Assembly (NCBI RefSeq): GCF_025947225.1
Contig: NZ_CP110005.1
Coordinates: forward strand, 124,001-188,000
Reading direction: 5' to 3'
DNA length: 64,000 nucleotides
Source: Flavobacterium sp. N2270
GTDB lineage: Bacteria > Bacteroidota > Bacteroidia > Flavobacteriales > Flavobacteriaceae
Shown here in pieces: positions 25,655-34,776 of this stretch. The notes below the pieces were generated by a model. It had not been told where the DNA came from. It saw only the letters and a list, made by a program, of their open reading frames with translations, and made no database searches. The position numbers and the translations under genes are program-made. Each line of letters begins with the position of its first letter. The first letter of the stretch is position 1.

Positions 25655-26815
25655 TTAGATTTCATTTAACTTAACATTCCAAGCTTGCTCTAAATGAAAA
25701 CCTATATCTTTTGCCCACTGTTCTAAAGTAAACTGTTTAGCATAATTAATTCCATTTTCACTCATCTCTACAGCTAATTCAATATTTGAACTTAAACTAT
25801 TCAATTGACTTGCAATTTCAACAGCGCTTCTTTCTTTTAAAATTATTCCTGATTTAGAGGTATTAATTAATTTTTCCAAAACAGAAACTGGTGTTGTTAT
25901 AACAGGTAAACCCTGACTCATAGCTTCTAAAACAACTTTTGGAAATCCTTCTGGCGCATTAGTTGGAAATACAAAAAAATGATTTTGTTGTAAAACGTTT
26001 AGAACTTCTAAATGATTTAACTTTCCATGAAAAACAACTTGATCATTTAGTTCTAGATTATTTACTAACTCTTTCAATTTATTAAGATATCCTCCATTTC
26101 CAACTACATCAAAATAAAAAACTTTTCCTTGGTCTTTTAAAATCTTTAAAGCTTTAATAACCAGTACTGCTCCTTTAGAATATTCTTGTCTAGAAACAAT
26201 ACAAAGCTTGTTAGGTAATGACCAGTCTCTAGTATGATTTTTATGTTCAATTTCATTAAGTGTTAAACTACTCGAAAAAATCCATTTAATATTGGGATTT
26301 ATTTTTGATGGTGCTTCATCAGAACCTCCAGTGGTTAAAAAAACTTTTTTACCTCCAGCAAATTGTTCCATATACCATCGCCAAAATCGTTCTGCTACAG
26401 AACGTTGCACAAACCAATTACCACAATGTCGAATATAAAGCGGCTTATTGAAAATATGTGCTAACAAAAAACCAACGGTACCAATATTACTTGGAATAGG
26501 AGCATGAATGGCATCACATCTTATAATTTCAAGTATAAATTTAGGAAAATAATATAAGAACCAAAATGGCATAAAAAACTTGTTCAACAGTCCTTTTTTA
26601 AAGAACAGTTTAACGGGTACAATTGTAATAGTTGGGTTTGTAAAATAAACTTCTCCTTTCTCATTTCCCCTTATTTCTGGAACAATTATTTTAGTAGAAT
26701 CGAATAATTTGGATAAATAATCCATATGCATGGCAAAACCGCCATCGGTAGCCCAACCCGTGGGTGAACTTTTACTTTTCCAGCACTCTTTATGTGAAAA
26801 AACTAATAATTTCAT
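25655..26815 (-). CDS. Glycosyltransferase, GT4 family
   Basis: A 386-residue GT4 transferase. The N-terminal domain is less canonical (LLVFSHKECWKSKSSPTGWA, then a GGFAMHM turn), and the C-terminal domain is standard: KLCIVSRQEYSKGAVLVIKA (about 205), VVFHGKLNHLEVLNVL and the signature NAPEGFPKVVLEAMSQGLPV (about 295-315). It lies 3 bases from the preceding GT4 gene and abuts the following one. It resembles transferases that add internal sugars of a repeat unit, but donor and linkage cannot be predicted. Confidence 0.86.
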   Translation of the reverse strand: MKLLVFSHKECWKSKSSPTGWATDGGFAMHMDYLSKLFDSTKIIVPEIRGNEKGEVYFTNPTITIVPVKLFFKKGLLNKFFMPFWFLYYFPKFILEIIRCDAIHAPIPSNIGTVGFLLAHIFNKPLYIRHCGNWFVQRSVAERFWRWYMEQFAGGKKVFLTTGGSDEAPSKINPNIKWIFSSSLTLNEIEHKNHTRDWSLPNKLCIVSRQEYSKGAVLVIKALKILKDQGKVFYFDVVGNGGYLNKLKELVNNLELNDQVVFHGKLNHLEVLNVLQQNHFFVFPTNAPEGFPKVVLEAMSQGLPVITTPVSVLEKLINTSKSGIILKERSAVEIASQLNSLSSNIELAVEMSENGINYAKQFTLEQWAKDIGFHLEQAWNVKLNEI

Positions 26816-26818
26816 ATT

Positions 26819-28024
26819 TTATTTTTCTATAATTTTATGTAAATCCAAAGCAAATTTTTGATAGGTTGCTTCAAAAGTAAATTCTTCTTCAACTCTCTTT
26901 TTTGCTTGTAAAGCAACATTATTTCTTAATCTATAATTATTTAAAGTACGTTGAATTGCTGAAGACAAATTATCTTCATAAATAATAATATCAAAGTTAT
27001 CTACAAAACCCATTCCCCATACCGCATCATTTGTGGTTAAAACAGGTATTACAAAGTGCATTAATTCAATTAACCTGCTTCTAAATCCAAATTTTCCTTC
27101 AAAAGGAATTACAGCTAAATCAATTCCTTGAAACTCAAGAGAAATATCTTCAACATAACCTAATAAAGTAACATTCGCATATTGATTTACTATTTCTTTT
27201 AATGATTCAGGCGGATTTGAACCTATAATTTTTAAAGAAATAACTAAATCCTTTATATTATGTATTGCTTCTATTACTTGGATTGCAGCTTTATAATTTC
27301 TTTCACTACCCAAACCTCCATAAAACAATAAGGAAAACTCTTTCGTATCTTCTTTTTTATTCACTTCAAATGGTTTGAGTTTAACTCCCATTGGAAAATA
27401 ATAAATTAATTGTTTTGGGTAACATTTTTTAAAAATAGCATCTTCTTCTTTATTAATAGCGATTAACAAATTAAAACTGTTATTTAATGCAACTTCAAAC
27501 TCTAATTTCTCATACTCATTAATTAAAAAAGTTCTATAAAAACCAGGCATCCAGCGCTTCATTGCAATGAATTCTTTAAAAGAATTCAATAATATATTAT
27601 GTGTATCACAAATTACAAATAAGCCTTTCTCTTTTAACCTTTTTGCCATTTTATGTAAATGCCAATATTCAAAAAGTACAACATCGAAATTATCTTCCAG
27701 CTCTTTTTCAATTCCGTTAAATAAAAAAGGGATAATAAAATTTGAATCTTTACCATAACCCAAATAAGGTAAAATTTTAAATAAAAAAGCTAATATTAAA
27801 TTTGGTTTTTTATTTTTGAGATATATAATTTTTACAGATGTATTTATAGCTTTTAAAACCTCTATTTTATCAGAAGTAGTTTTATCTTCATGCAATGTAA
27901 ACAACGTAATATCATTCCATTCTGAAGCAAGGGCTAACAAAGTATTATAAACACGTTCCACTTGCCCACTACCATTTGAGAATGGATTAACATGACTTAC
28001 TATAGCTATTTTTTTAGTTTGCAT
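26819..28024 (-). CDS. Glycosyltransferase, GT4 family (divergent)
   Basis: A 401-residue GT-B protein. The N-terminus KIAIVSHVNPFSNGSGQVERV has the acceptor-domain turn; the C-terminal domain shows SLLFYGGLGSERNYKAAIQV (about 230), VTLLGYVEDISLEFQGIDLA and a divergent donor site FEGKFGFRSRLIELMHFVIPV (about 315-330), where RSRLIE replaces the common GxPxxxxE. This variant is seen in GT4 proteins of polysaccharide loci. The start overlaps the end of the 463-residue GT-B gene by 11 bases, indicating coupled translation. Confidence 0.8.
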   Translation of the reverse strand: MQTKKIAIVSHVNPFSNGSGQVERVYNTLLALASEWNDITLFTLHEDKTTSDKIEVLKAINTSVKIIYLKNKKPNLILAFLFKILPYLGYGKDSNFIIPFLFNGIEKELEDNFDVVLFEYWHLHKMAKRLKEKGLFVICDTHNILLNSFKEFIAMKRWMPGFYRTFLINEYEKLEFEVALNNSFNLLIAINKEEDAIFKKCYPKQLIYYFPMGVKLKPFEVNKKEDTKEFSLLFYGGLGSERNYKAAIQVIEAIHNIKDLVISLKIIGSNPPESLKEIVNQYANVTLLGYVEDISLEFQGIDLAVIPFEGKFGFRSRLIELMHFVIPVLTTNDAVWGMGFVDNFDIIIYEDNLSSAIQRTLNNYRLRNNVALQAKKRVEEEFTFEATYQKFALDLHKIIEK

Positions 28025-29405
28025 TTACACTTTGCCTTATAAATTTAATAAAATTATCTTTCACAATTTCACCTAATTGTTGTTCGAAAAAAGCATCTAC
28101 TAATGCACTTCGTTCCGCAGAAAAATTATCCGTATTTTGTATCGCTTCTTCTAAAAACAACCTCATCTCTTCTTCGTCTTTGGCTACTTGAACGGCGCCA
28201 CTATCAACAATAGGTTTATAATGGTCAAAGCTATAAAAACGAGTATAATTATAAGGATAAATATCTTTTCCGGGCGGATTATACCCTACATTAATTGCGG
28301 GTTTATTCAGCATACACAATTCTAAAGAAATAGTGGAAGCAACATTAATACCTGCTATACAATTTTTCATTAAAGCGATAAAAAAAGCCTGATCCGATTC
28401 TAAAGGAGTTTGAAAATTTTTTTCCCATTCTACATTAGGAATAATGATGTCTTTTCGTTTATGCTTTAATGCATCAAAAACATCACCTTTGTCTTTTGCA
28501 TACGTTCTAACGACTAATTTTAAATTAGGATCAATTGCTTTAATAATATCCGCTATTCGTTCTACCACATACGGTTCATAAGGCATATGATGACTCATAC
28601 CAGAAGAATATAAAAAATAATTATCTTCAGGTTTTAAACCTATTTTTAGATATAAATCGTTTTTAGCTAAACACTTATCATCATTAAAATGATTGATGAA
28701 TTGGGGAGTACCCGTCACTAGAACTTGTTGTTCTTCAATATGTGGATAAATAGAATGAAAATCGGCTTTTATTTTGGAATTCCAAGCAAAATAATAATCA
28801 TATCGAGGTACTACTCTACCTTGTGAAGTTAAGTTATCCCAAGAATACAAGAAAGTAGCTGTTTTTATTTTTTCTTGATTAGCTGCATAAATTAGTGGCA
28901 ATGCAATTCGCGCATGAGAATGAGAGGTATTAAAAACCAATTTGAATTTCTCTGCTTTAAGACAATTACGATGTGTAATAATTTGCTGTTCTCTGTTAGC
29001 CAACCATGCATCTATTTGTTCTAAAAAAACTAATGCTCTTTGATTAGCCAATACTCGTGCAACTGTCTTTTTAAAAAAACGAATAGCCTTTTTCCTAATA
29101 GTATTGGCCTCTACATCGCGCATTTCCCATCGCACTTTTGCAGCTTCAGACCACATATAACGATTATGTGCAAGATCAAAAATTTCAAAAAACAATTTAT
29201 AAATATACGAAAACTTTTCCGGTTGTAATTCTATTAATTCATCACTATGCTCTTCTAAAAGCTCCCAAATAGGTTCATTAGGTTTTACAGCATGTAAAGT
29301 AACATGATAATGTGTACGCAATTCTTTAACTATATCAGTATAAATAAAGTTACGAATGGTTTCTCCACGCGGAAGTATTATAAGTATTTTAGGCAATTTA
29401 GACAT
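28014..29405 (-). CDS. Uncharacterised GT-B-fold protein (paralogue A)
   Basis: A 463-residue cytoplasmic protein without signal peptide. The N-terminal half starts like a GT-B domain (KILIILPRGETIRNFIYTD), has a long basic helical insertion (about 90-160) and ends in FLYSWDNLTSQGRV. The C-terminal half has DYYFAWNSK, VLVTGTPQFINHF, a probable ligand loop LYSSGMSHHMPYEP and CIAGINVASTISLELCMLNKP. The fold recalls UDP-GlcNAc 2-epimerases, CDP-glycerol phosphotransferases and capsule (KpsC/S-like) transferases. It is clearly paralogous to the protein at 37661-39082 (shared SWDN(L/I)T, DYY..W, GTPQ, L(C/A)MLNKP). Function not established; a nonulosonic acid transferase is my inference from context. 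Confidence 0.6.
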   Translation of the reverse strand: MSKLPKILIILPRGETIRNFIYTDIVKELRTHYHVTLHAVKPNEPIWELLEEHSDELIELQPEKFSYIYKLFFEIFDLAHNRYMWSEAAKVRWEMRDVEANTIRKKAIRFFKKTVARVLANQRALVFLEQIDAWLANREQQIITHRNCLKAEKFKLVFNTSHSHARIALPLIYAANQEKIKTATFLYSWDNLTSQGRVVPRYDYYFAWNSKIKADFHSIYPHIEEQQVLVTGTPQFINHFNDDKCLAKNDLYLKIGLKPEDNYFLYSSGMSHHMPYEPYVVERIADIIKAIDPNLKLVVRTYAKDKGDVFDALKHKRKDIIIPNVEWEKNFQTPLESDQAFFIALMKNCIAGINVASTISLELCMLNKPAINVGYNPPGKDIYPYNYTRFYSFDHYKPIVDSGAVQVAKDEEEMRLFLEEAIQNTDNFSAERSALVDAFFEQQLGEIVKDNFIKFIRQSVNAN

Positions 29406-30772
29406 TAGGCTTCTTCAAAAATATTATCTAATTTATTGTAAAATGCATTTACTTCATCTTGTGAAATATTTACTTCATTATCGGTATTTTTAGCTTCCTT
29501 ATTTGAAAACAATCTCTTGAAATAAACTTTAGGACGCAATGAAAAATCTCTTTTTAATCCAAAAGCATCTTTTATCTTATTGGGCAATCTATTATTATCT
29601 TCTAATTTAAATTGATTTAAATTTTTTATTAAATTCAATTCATCTACTTCATTCCAATTTTCAATTGTTCCATAAATTTGTAGAGCAACTCGTTCATGTG
29701 CTAAACCATCTAATTCACCAAAAATTCCTTTTAAAAATACAGTTACGTCTTTAGTATCCCAATCAGTATATTTGGTATTTTTAATAAACGCATCAACTTC
29801 TTCAAAGTTTTTCAATATATATGAATATCTTTTGTGTTCTTCATAAGTAGCACTACTATAAGTGTCATCATCCAATTGAACAACAGGTTTTCCTAGCAAC
29901 CACGATTCTAATGCAGTGGTACAATTTCTTTGAATAACTAAATCACTATACTGTAAAAATGGTTTTACAGTTTCGTTAACAATCAACTTAACATTTGGCA
30001 ATTCACTAAAAAACGCATCGTAGTTAGAGATATAGGCTTCTGATGGATGTGTTTTATAAAAAAAACAAATATTTGGATTTGCTAAAGCCAAATCTCTAAT
30101 AATTGTGACATGATTTTTAAATTGTTTCTGATTATCATTAAAAGCTGAATTTATTGTATCTTCAGTATATTTAGCTTTATTTTTATAGCGAAAATGAAAT
30201 TTTTCAAAATCATAACCTTGGTAAGGAGTAGTTGACATATACGTTATTATGCCGTTGAATTTTTCTAAATCATATTTAGCATAAAAACTTTCTTTACTAA
30301 TCCCAAAATTCTTTAATTTACAATTCGTTAAAAAATCAAATCTAGGATTTCCTGTAATTTTAAATTTATCAATAAAGTTTTGAGAGTACTCTAAAGCCCT
30401 AACTCTTTGAATCATTTTTTCATTCCAAGCACAATAAGTAGTAACTCCTAAGTCAGACGCTTTTGGATGTCCAAAAATTTTATCAAAACTTGAAATATCT
30501 TTATAATAGCCTTCTGTAAATAATAACACAACTTTAACCCCTATTGAAGAAGCCCAATTGGCGAGCTCTTTTTTATGATCCCAAACCAAATGATCCATTA
30601 CCAAAACCGCAGGTTTTATGCTTAAAATTTCTTTTTTTACGCTATATCCATGCACAAAAAATGAGTCAATATTATAATGTTTTTTTAAATAATAACCTAC
30701 CAATCCATTACCATGAAAGTCTCTCGCTTTATAGGTAGTTATAAAAATAACTTTTTTCTCTTCCAAATTCAT
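29405..30772 (-). CDS. Surface carbohydrate biosynthesis GT-B-like protein
   Basis: A 455-residue protein, probably a capsule-type glycosyltransferase. The N-terminal half (FITTYKARDFHGNGLVGYYL, VMDHLVWDHKKELANW) and C-terminal half (TTYCAWNEKM, KITGNPRFDFL, ICFFYKTHPSEAYI, YSDLVIQRNCTTALESWLLG) form a GT-B-like two-domain protein. The KTHP-x-E and RNCTTALESWLLGKPVV signatures match proteins named only surface carbohydrate biosynthesis protein, often beside nonulosonic acid genes. The last 80 residues are charged and of low complexity. One-base overlap with the next gene (29405) and directly downstream of pseI. Donor unknown; CMP-pseudaminic acid is plausible. Confidence 0.65.
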   Translation of the reverse strand: MNLEEKKVIFITTYKARDFHGNGLVGYYLKKHYNIDSFFVHGYSVKKEILSIKPAVLVMDHLVWDHKKELANWASSIGVKVVLLFTEGYYKDISSFDKIFGHPKASDLGVTTYCAWNEKMIQRVRALEYSQNFIDKFKITGNPRFDFLTNCKLKNFGISKESFYAKYDLEKFNGIITYMSTTPYQGYDFEKFHFRYKNKAKYTEDTINSAFNDNQKQFKNHVTIIRDLALANPNICFFYKTHPSEAYISNYDAFFSELPNVKLIVNETVKPFLQYSDLVIQRNCTTALESWLLGKPVVQLDDDTYSSATYEEHKRYSYILKNFEEVDAFIKNTKYTDWDTKDVTVFLKGIFGELDGLAHERVALQIYGTIENWNEVDELNLIKNLNQFKLEDNNRLPNKIKDAFGLKRDFSLRPKVYFKRLFSNKEAKNTDNEVNISQDEVNAFYNKLDNIFEEA

Positions 30773-31819
30773 TTAGTTCATTTCTTTTAAAAACCGATCT
30801 CCTTTTTCATAATCTTTGTCTGCCACAGTGCCAATAATTTGATTGTAATATTTCGGATGCAAACCAAAACCTGGACGCACTGAACGAAGATTTTCTTCAG
30901 TAAAAACTGCTCCTTTTTTAATGTTTTCTGCAATATATAAAGAACGACTGAAATCCCTGCCTTTTTTTTGTTTTTCTGTCAACGCATAATCTACTTTACC
31001 AATTGCTTTTTCAGCCTCTCTAACAGCTTTTACCATTACTGTAAACTCTTCCTCATTCATTGAAAAAGATGCATCAGCACCACCAATAGACCTGTCTAAA
31101 ATAAAATGCTTTTCAATTATTTTTGCTCCAAAAGCGGTAGCTACAATAGGCACCGTAGCTCCCATGGTATGATCTGAAAGCCCAGAAACTACATTAAATC
31201 GCTCCGCTAAATCTTTAACCATAATCATGTTTGCTTCTTCAATAGGTGCTGGATAACTTGAGGTACATTTCAGTAATGCAATATCGTGGTTCCCTACTCT
31301 TTTACACGCTTCAACAGCCAATTCAATATCTGCTAATTCTGCAATTCCAGTAGAAATAATAATAGGTTTCATTTTAGAAGCAGTATATTCAATCAACGGA
31401 ATATCAGTAATTTCAAAAGAAGCAATTTTATAAGCAGGCACATTCAATGTCTCTAAAAAATCAACCGCTGTTTTATCAAAAGGTGAAGAAAAACAAATTA
31501 GTCCTTCAGAAGTAGCAGTATTTATTAATTCATTATGCCATTCCCAAGGTAATGCAGTTGTTTTGTATAAATCATAAAGAAATTGACCATCCCAAAGTGT
31601 TCCTTGATTAATCTTAAAGTCATCATTCTTGCAGTTTATGGTAATTGTTTCAGGTTTAAATGTTTGAAGTTTTATAGCATCTGCCCCAGCACGTTTTGCT
31701 GCTTTAATAGTTTCAATTGCAATTTTTATATCTCCACCATGATTGGCAGAAAGTTCTGCAATAATAAAACATGGTGAGTCATTACCTACAAGTATATCTT
31801 TAATTTTAAAAGTTATCAT
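30773..31819 (-). CDS. pseI: Pseudaminic acid synthase (NeuB family)
   Basis: Condenses 2,4-diacetamido-2,4,6-trideoxy-L-altrose (6-deoxy-AltdiNAc) with phosphoenolpyruvate to give Pse5Ac7Ac. The 348 residues show the NeuB TIM barrel (CFIIAELSANHGGDI near residue 17-31, AIKLQTFKPETI, CFSSPFDKTAVDFLE, YKIASFEITD, STGIAEL, GLSDHTMG, EKHFILDRSIGGADASFS) and a C-terminal SAF domain (about 285-348, RSLYIAENIKKG, RPGFGLHPKYY). The ELSANHGG, WDGQFLYDLYK and GGADASFS variants distinguish PseI from sialic and legionaminic acid synthases. It lies 11 bases after the ATP-grasp gene and immediately before the 455-residue GT-B gene. Confidence 0.92.
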   Translation of the reverse strand: MITFKIKDILVGNDSPCFIIAELSANHGGDIKIAIETIKAAKRAGADAIKLQTFKPETITINCKNDDFKINQGTLWDGQFLYDLYKTTALPWEWHNELINTATSEGLICFSSPFDKTAVDFLETLNVPAYKIASFEITDIPLIEYTASKMKPIIISTGIAELADIELAVEACKRVGNHDIALLKCTSSYPAPIEEANMIMVKDLAERFNVVSGLSDHTMGATVPIVATAFGAKIIEKHFILDRSIGGADASFSMNEEEFTVMVKAVREAEKAIGKVDYALTEKQKKGRDFSRSLYIAENIKKGAVFTEENLRSVRPGFGLHPKYYNQIIGTVADKDYEKGDRFLKEMN

Positions 31820-31830
31820 TATAAATTCGT

Positions 31831-32772
31831 TTATGATATATATTCGTTAAATCCTTTATAAAATTTTTTACCAATAGCATTAGCTGTATATTTAGAAATA
31901 GGAAGACCGAGTGCATCTTCTATAGACCAAATTACATCTTTAAATCCAAAAAGGTGTCTAAAAAGAACTGTGCTAGAGAAACGTGGATTAATTTCAAATA
32001 CGACTGGCCCTTTGCTAGTTATTCGTAATTGAACATTAATACTTCCTTTTAAATTTAATTTTTCAGCAATTGAAATTAAAACACTTACAATTGAATTATC
32101 AATTATTACTTCTCCATAACCACTGAATCCACCTGTTAACTCTCTTTTTAAGATTATCGTTCGTATTTCTCCTTTACTACTTCTAAAAACACCACAAGTA
32201 TATTCTCCATGTGTGTCATCTAAATATTCTTGAACTATAAATTCTGAATTCACACGTTTAAGGTATTGAAATGTTTCATTATCATGAACCACATATACTT
32301 GAGAACTTCCTGAACCAGTTCTTGATTTCAAAATAACAGGATAAAAACTCAATTGATCAACTTCATTTACATTTTGTGTCTTTGGAAATGGAAGATTATT
32401 ATCCTTTAAAAAAATTGCTGTTTTTAATTTATCAAAACCAATTTCTAATGCGAATAAAGAAGCAGTAATTAATTTTGCTCCACCTATATTATCATGTATA
32501 TTATGTTCAGAAAAAAAACGTAATTCTGGTTCAGAAACTGGAATTATAAAATCAATTTTATTTTCCTGTACAAAGTTAGTTAAAAAAGAAATAAAGTTTT
32601 CATTAGTACATCTTTCTCCTAAAGAGAAATTATTATAAATAAATTGAGCAGCATTTTTATTCGAAATATCTATTCCATACAAATCATCTACATGATTATT
32701 GAGGAGCTTACCAATACTTTGTCCAATATCACCACCACAACCAGTAACCAAAATTTTACATTTAAATTTCAT
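31831..32772 (-). CDS. ATP-grasp enzyme in the pseudaminic acid module
   Basis: A 313-residue ATP-grasp ligase of the carbamoyl-phosphate-synthase-like group. Pre-ATP-grasp Rossmann-like domain: KILVTGCGGDIGQSIGKLL (about 5-24). ATP-grasp core: YPVILKSRTGSGSSQVYVV (about 140-160), FIVQEYLDDTHGEYT, and the metal-binding VVFEINPRFSST (about 265-276). Such enzymes activate a carboxylate and join it to an amine or thiol; the substrate here is unknown. Because it lies between pseI and the phosphoesterase inside the Pse module, I infer modification of a nonulosonic acid or its precursor, for example N-aminoacylation. Overlaps the phosphoesterase gene by 11 bases. Confidence 0.8.
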   Translation of the reverse strand: MKFKCKILVTGCGGDIGQSIGKLLNNHVDDLYGIDISNKNAAQFIYNNFSLGERCTNENFISFLTNFVQENKIDFIIPVSEPELRFFSEHNIHDNIGGAKLITASLFALEIGFDKLKTAIFLKDNNLPFPKTQNVNEVDQLSFYPVILKSRTGSGSSQVYVVHDNETFQYLKRVNSEFIVQEYLDDTHGEYTCGVFRSSKGEIRTIILKRELTGGFSGYGEVIIDNSIVSVLISIAEKLNLKGSINVQLRITSKGPVVFEINPRFSSTVLFRHLFGFKDVIWSIEDALGLPISKYTANAIGKKFYKGFNEYIS

Positions 32773-33472
32773 TATTATTTCTTTTTAGTATAGTTTGTAA
32801 ATAAGGGATATCTGGATTAATTTGTTCCAATTCTCCTAATAATATACTTACATCATAAGAAGTGCTCATTAATTGAAACTCTTTAGTTTTAGAATCTAAT
32901 AAGACCCAATTACCTATTCCTCCTTTCTTACGAGATTGACCTACAGAACCAACGTTTATAAGAGTATTTTTTTTGTTTTGATGAACAAAAGGATAGTGAG
33001 AATGTCCGACAAACACAAAATCAACAGAAACATCATTAGAACGATTTAAAATTTCTTCATTTGTATCTGGATATAAATAATAATTAGGGTCCCAATGTGA
33101 ACCATGACACATTAATATTTTTGTAGCATTAATAATGACTTCCTTTTGATCAGGAGCTGTTAAAATTTCATCAAGCTGTTCAGTACTAAGTTTATCAATT
33201 GCAAATTGATGTCCATTGCCGTATTTTTTTGTTAGAAAAGACATTTTTAGCTCACCATTTATAACTTTTTGAAGCATTTCCTCGTGATTACCTCTAATTA
33301 ATTCATATTCCCATTTACTAAGCAAACTCAATACTTTATCAGGATGATAATAGTACCCAATAATGTCACCAAGTATTAATAACTTTTTTACACCAATTCT
33401 CTCAGCATGGAGAAGTACTTGCTGCAATGCATAAACATTACCATGAATATCTGACAATATGGCTAACTTCAT
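32762..33472 (-). CDS. Calcineurin-like metallophosphoesterase (YfcE/MJ0936 type)
   Basis: A 236-residue cytoplasmic phosphoesterase with the full dimetal site: LAILSDIHGN (D-x-H, residues 3-12), LILGDIIGYY (G-D-x-x-G), LIRGNHEEM (G-N-H-E), MCHGSHWDP and VFVGHSHYPF (G-H-x-H). The family includes phosphodiesterases and phosphatases. It sits within the Pse module, overlapping both neighbours: 4 bases (ATGA) with the upstream GNAT-SDR gene and 11 bases with the ATP-grasp gene. The overlaps argue that it belongs to the pathway. A phosphatase is needed for Pse-9-phosphate only in other pathways, so its role here is open. Confidence 0.85.
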   Translation of the reverse strand: MKLAILSDIHGNVYALQQVLLHAERIGVKKLLILGDIIGYYYHPDKVLSLLSKWEYELIRGNHEEMLQKVINGELKMSFLTKKYGNGHQFAIDKLSTEQLDEILTAPDQKEVIINATKILMCHGSHWDPNYYLYPDTNEEILNRSNDVSVDFVFVGHSHYPFVHQNKKNTLINVGSVGQSRKKGGIGNWVLLDSKTKEFQLMSTSYDVSILLGELEQINPDIPYLQTILKRNNNEI

Positions 33473-34776
33473 ATAATAAGGCTAATCTTTTCAATAATTT
33501 TTTGAGCGGCCATTGAAGCAGGTTGCAACTTACCATCTTCTTTAAGCGCAACAAAATCTGCATGTTTTGTAAATCCAGGAATTGAAGAATTCCTTATTTG
33601 TAATTGCATATCAGTATCTATTACTCCTGGATCGACATTAATTGCTTTAACAAAATTATTATTTGCTTCTTGATCAGAAAGTGATTGAGTGAAAAATTTT
33701 AAGTATGCTTTAGAACTTCCATAGACTGACCAACCATCAATACTATAATTTGCAGCACCAGATGTAATATTTATTATTTCAATTTTCGCCTTACAGAACG
33801 TTTTAAGAACATAATTAATAATTATAGATGGCGCTAAAACATTAACTTGTAAAGACTCAACTAACTCATTATCATTTAATTCACCTATTTTTCCAATTGG
33901 AAAAATAGTTCCTGCATTATTTATATAAAGTACTTCTTTTGCTTCTAAAGATATCGTTTCAAGATTTTTAAGTAATTCACTATTATTTAACATAGATAAA
34001 TCGACAGGAATAAACTCAAAACGCGGATCATCATTAGAAATTAAATCAGCCTGAACTTTAGAAACACGCCTTGAAAGAGATACAATTTTATCAAAATACT
34101 CATTGTTAAATAGTTGGTTAAAAAGCGCCTCACCAAGTCCCTTGTTAGCGCCAGTTATTATAGCAATTTTTTTATTAAAAGTATTCATTTCATAGTCTTT
34201 AAATTTACTTTGCATACAATATCTTTTAAAGGTTTTAGAATGAATTTTAACGTTAGTCGATTTATTATTAGCAAAAGGAACATTTTTTAAAACTTTTTCT
34301 AATTGATAGTTACAAGATTCTAATACGTTATATAAATGAGGTCTCAAATCAAACGCATAGGTAAAAATTCTATGAAATTTTAATTGTTCAAAGGCAACTT
34401 TTTCAATTAATTGAAGAAAAACTGACCAATATTTAGCAAAATATTCCTTTTCTAGTTCGGTCTTCATTACAAATGAAATCTCTGCGTTTTTGTCAATCCA
34501 ATTGATGTGAACCAAGCCACCATAACCTATAAACTCATTATTTTCAAAAAATGAGAACAATAATTGGTCAGGCCTTTCAACTTCAAATAAATTAGACACT
34601 ACAGTTGCAAAATAATGCTCTTGTTTTTCTCTTGTTAATGGCTCAGTTTGCCTTAAGTGGTATAATTGTTCATTTCGAATTTGTAAAATAGCATACTTAT
34701 CTTCATCTCGGATAGGCTCTATTCGAAATCCATTCTTTTCAAAAACATTTGTTTTAAGGATTTTATATTTTCTCAT
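33469..34776 (-). CDS. GNAT acetyltransferase - short-chain dehydrogenase fusion
   Basis: A 435-residue two-domain protein. Residues about 15-185 are a GNAT N-acyltransferase (FRIEPIRDEDKYAILQIRNE, NNEFIGYGGLVHINW, AEISFVMKTE), the role PseH plays on the 4-amino group. Residues about 198-435 are a complete SDR: IAIITGANKGLGEALF (TGxxxGxG), LYINNAGTIF (NNAG) and the catalytic Ser-Tyr-Lys in TSGAANYSIDGWSVYGSSKA. The linker contains a Met (MNTFNKKIAIITG) that would make a normal SDR start, which suggests fusion of two adjacent genes. It sits 13 bases into the end of pseF. The SDR reaction (keto reduction or epimerisation) is not part of the textbook Pse pathway. Confidence 0.82.
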   Translation of the reverse strand: MRKYKILKTNVFEKNGFRIEPIRDEDKYAILQIRNEQLYHLRQTEPLTREKQEHYFATVVSNLFEVERPDQLLFSFFENNEFIGYGGLVHINWIDKNAEISFVMKTELEKEYFAKYWSVFLQLIEKVAFEQLKFHRIFTYAFDLRPHLYNVLESCNYQLEKVLKNVPFANNKSTNVKIHSKTFKRYCMQSKFKDYEMNTFNKKIAIITGANKGLGEALFNQLFNNEYFDKIVSLSRRVSKVQADLISNDDPRFEFIPVDLSMLNNSELLKNLETISLEAKEVLYINNAGTIFPIGKIGELNDNELVESLQVNVLAPSIIINYVLKTFCKAKIEIINITSGAANYSIDGWSVYGSSKAYLKFFTQSLSDQEANNNFVKAINVDPGVIDTDMQLQIRNSSIPGFTKHADFVALKEDGKLQPASMAAQKIIEKISLII

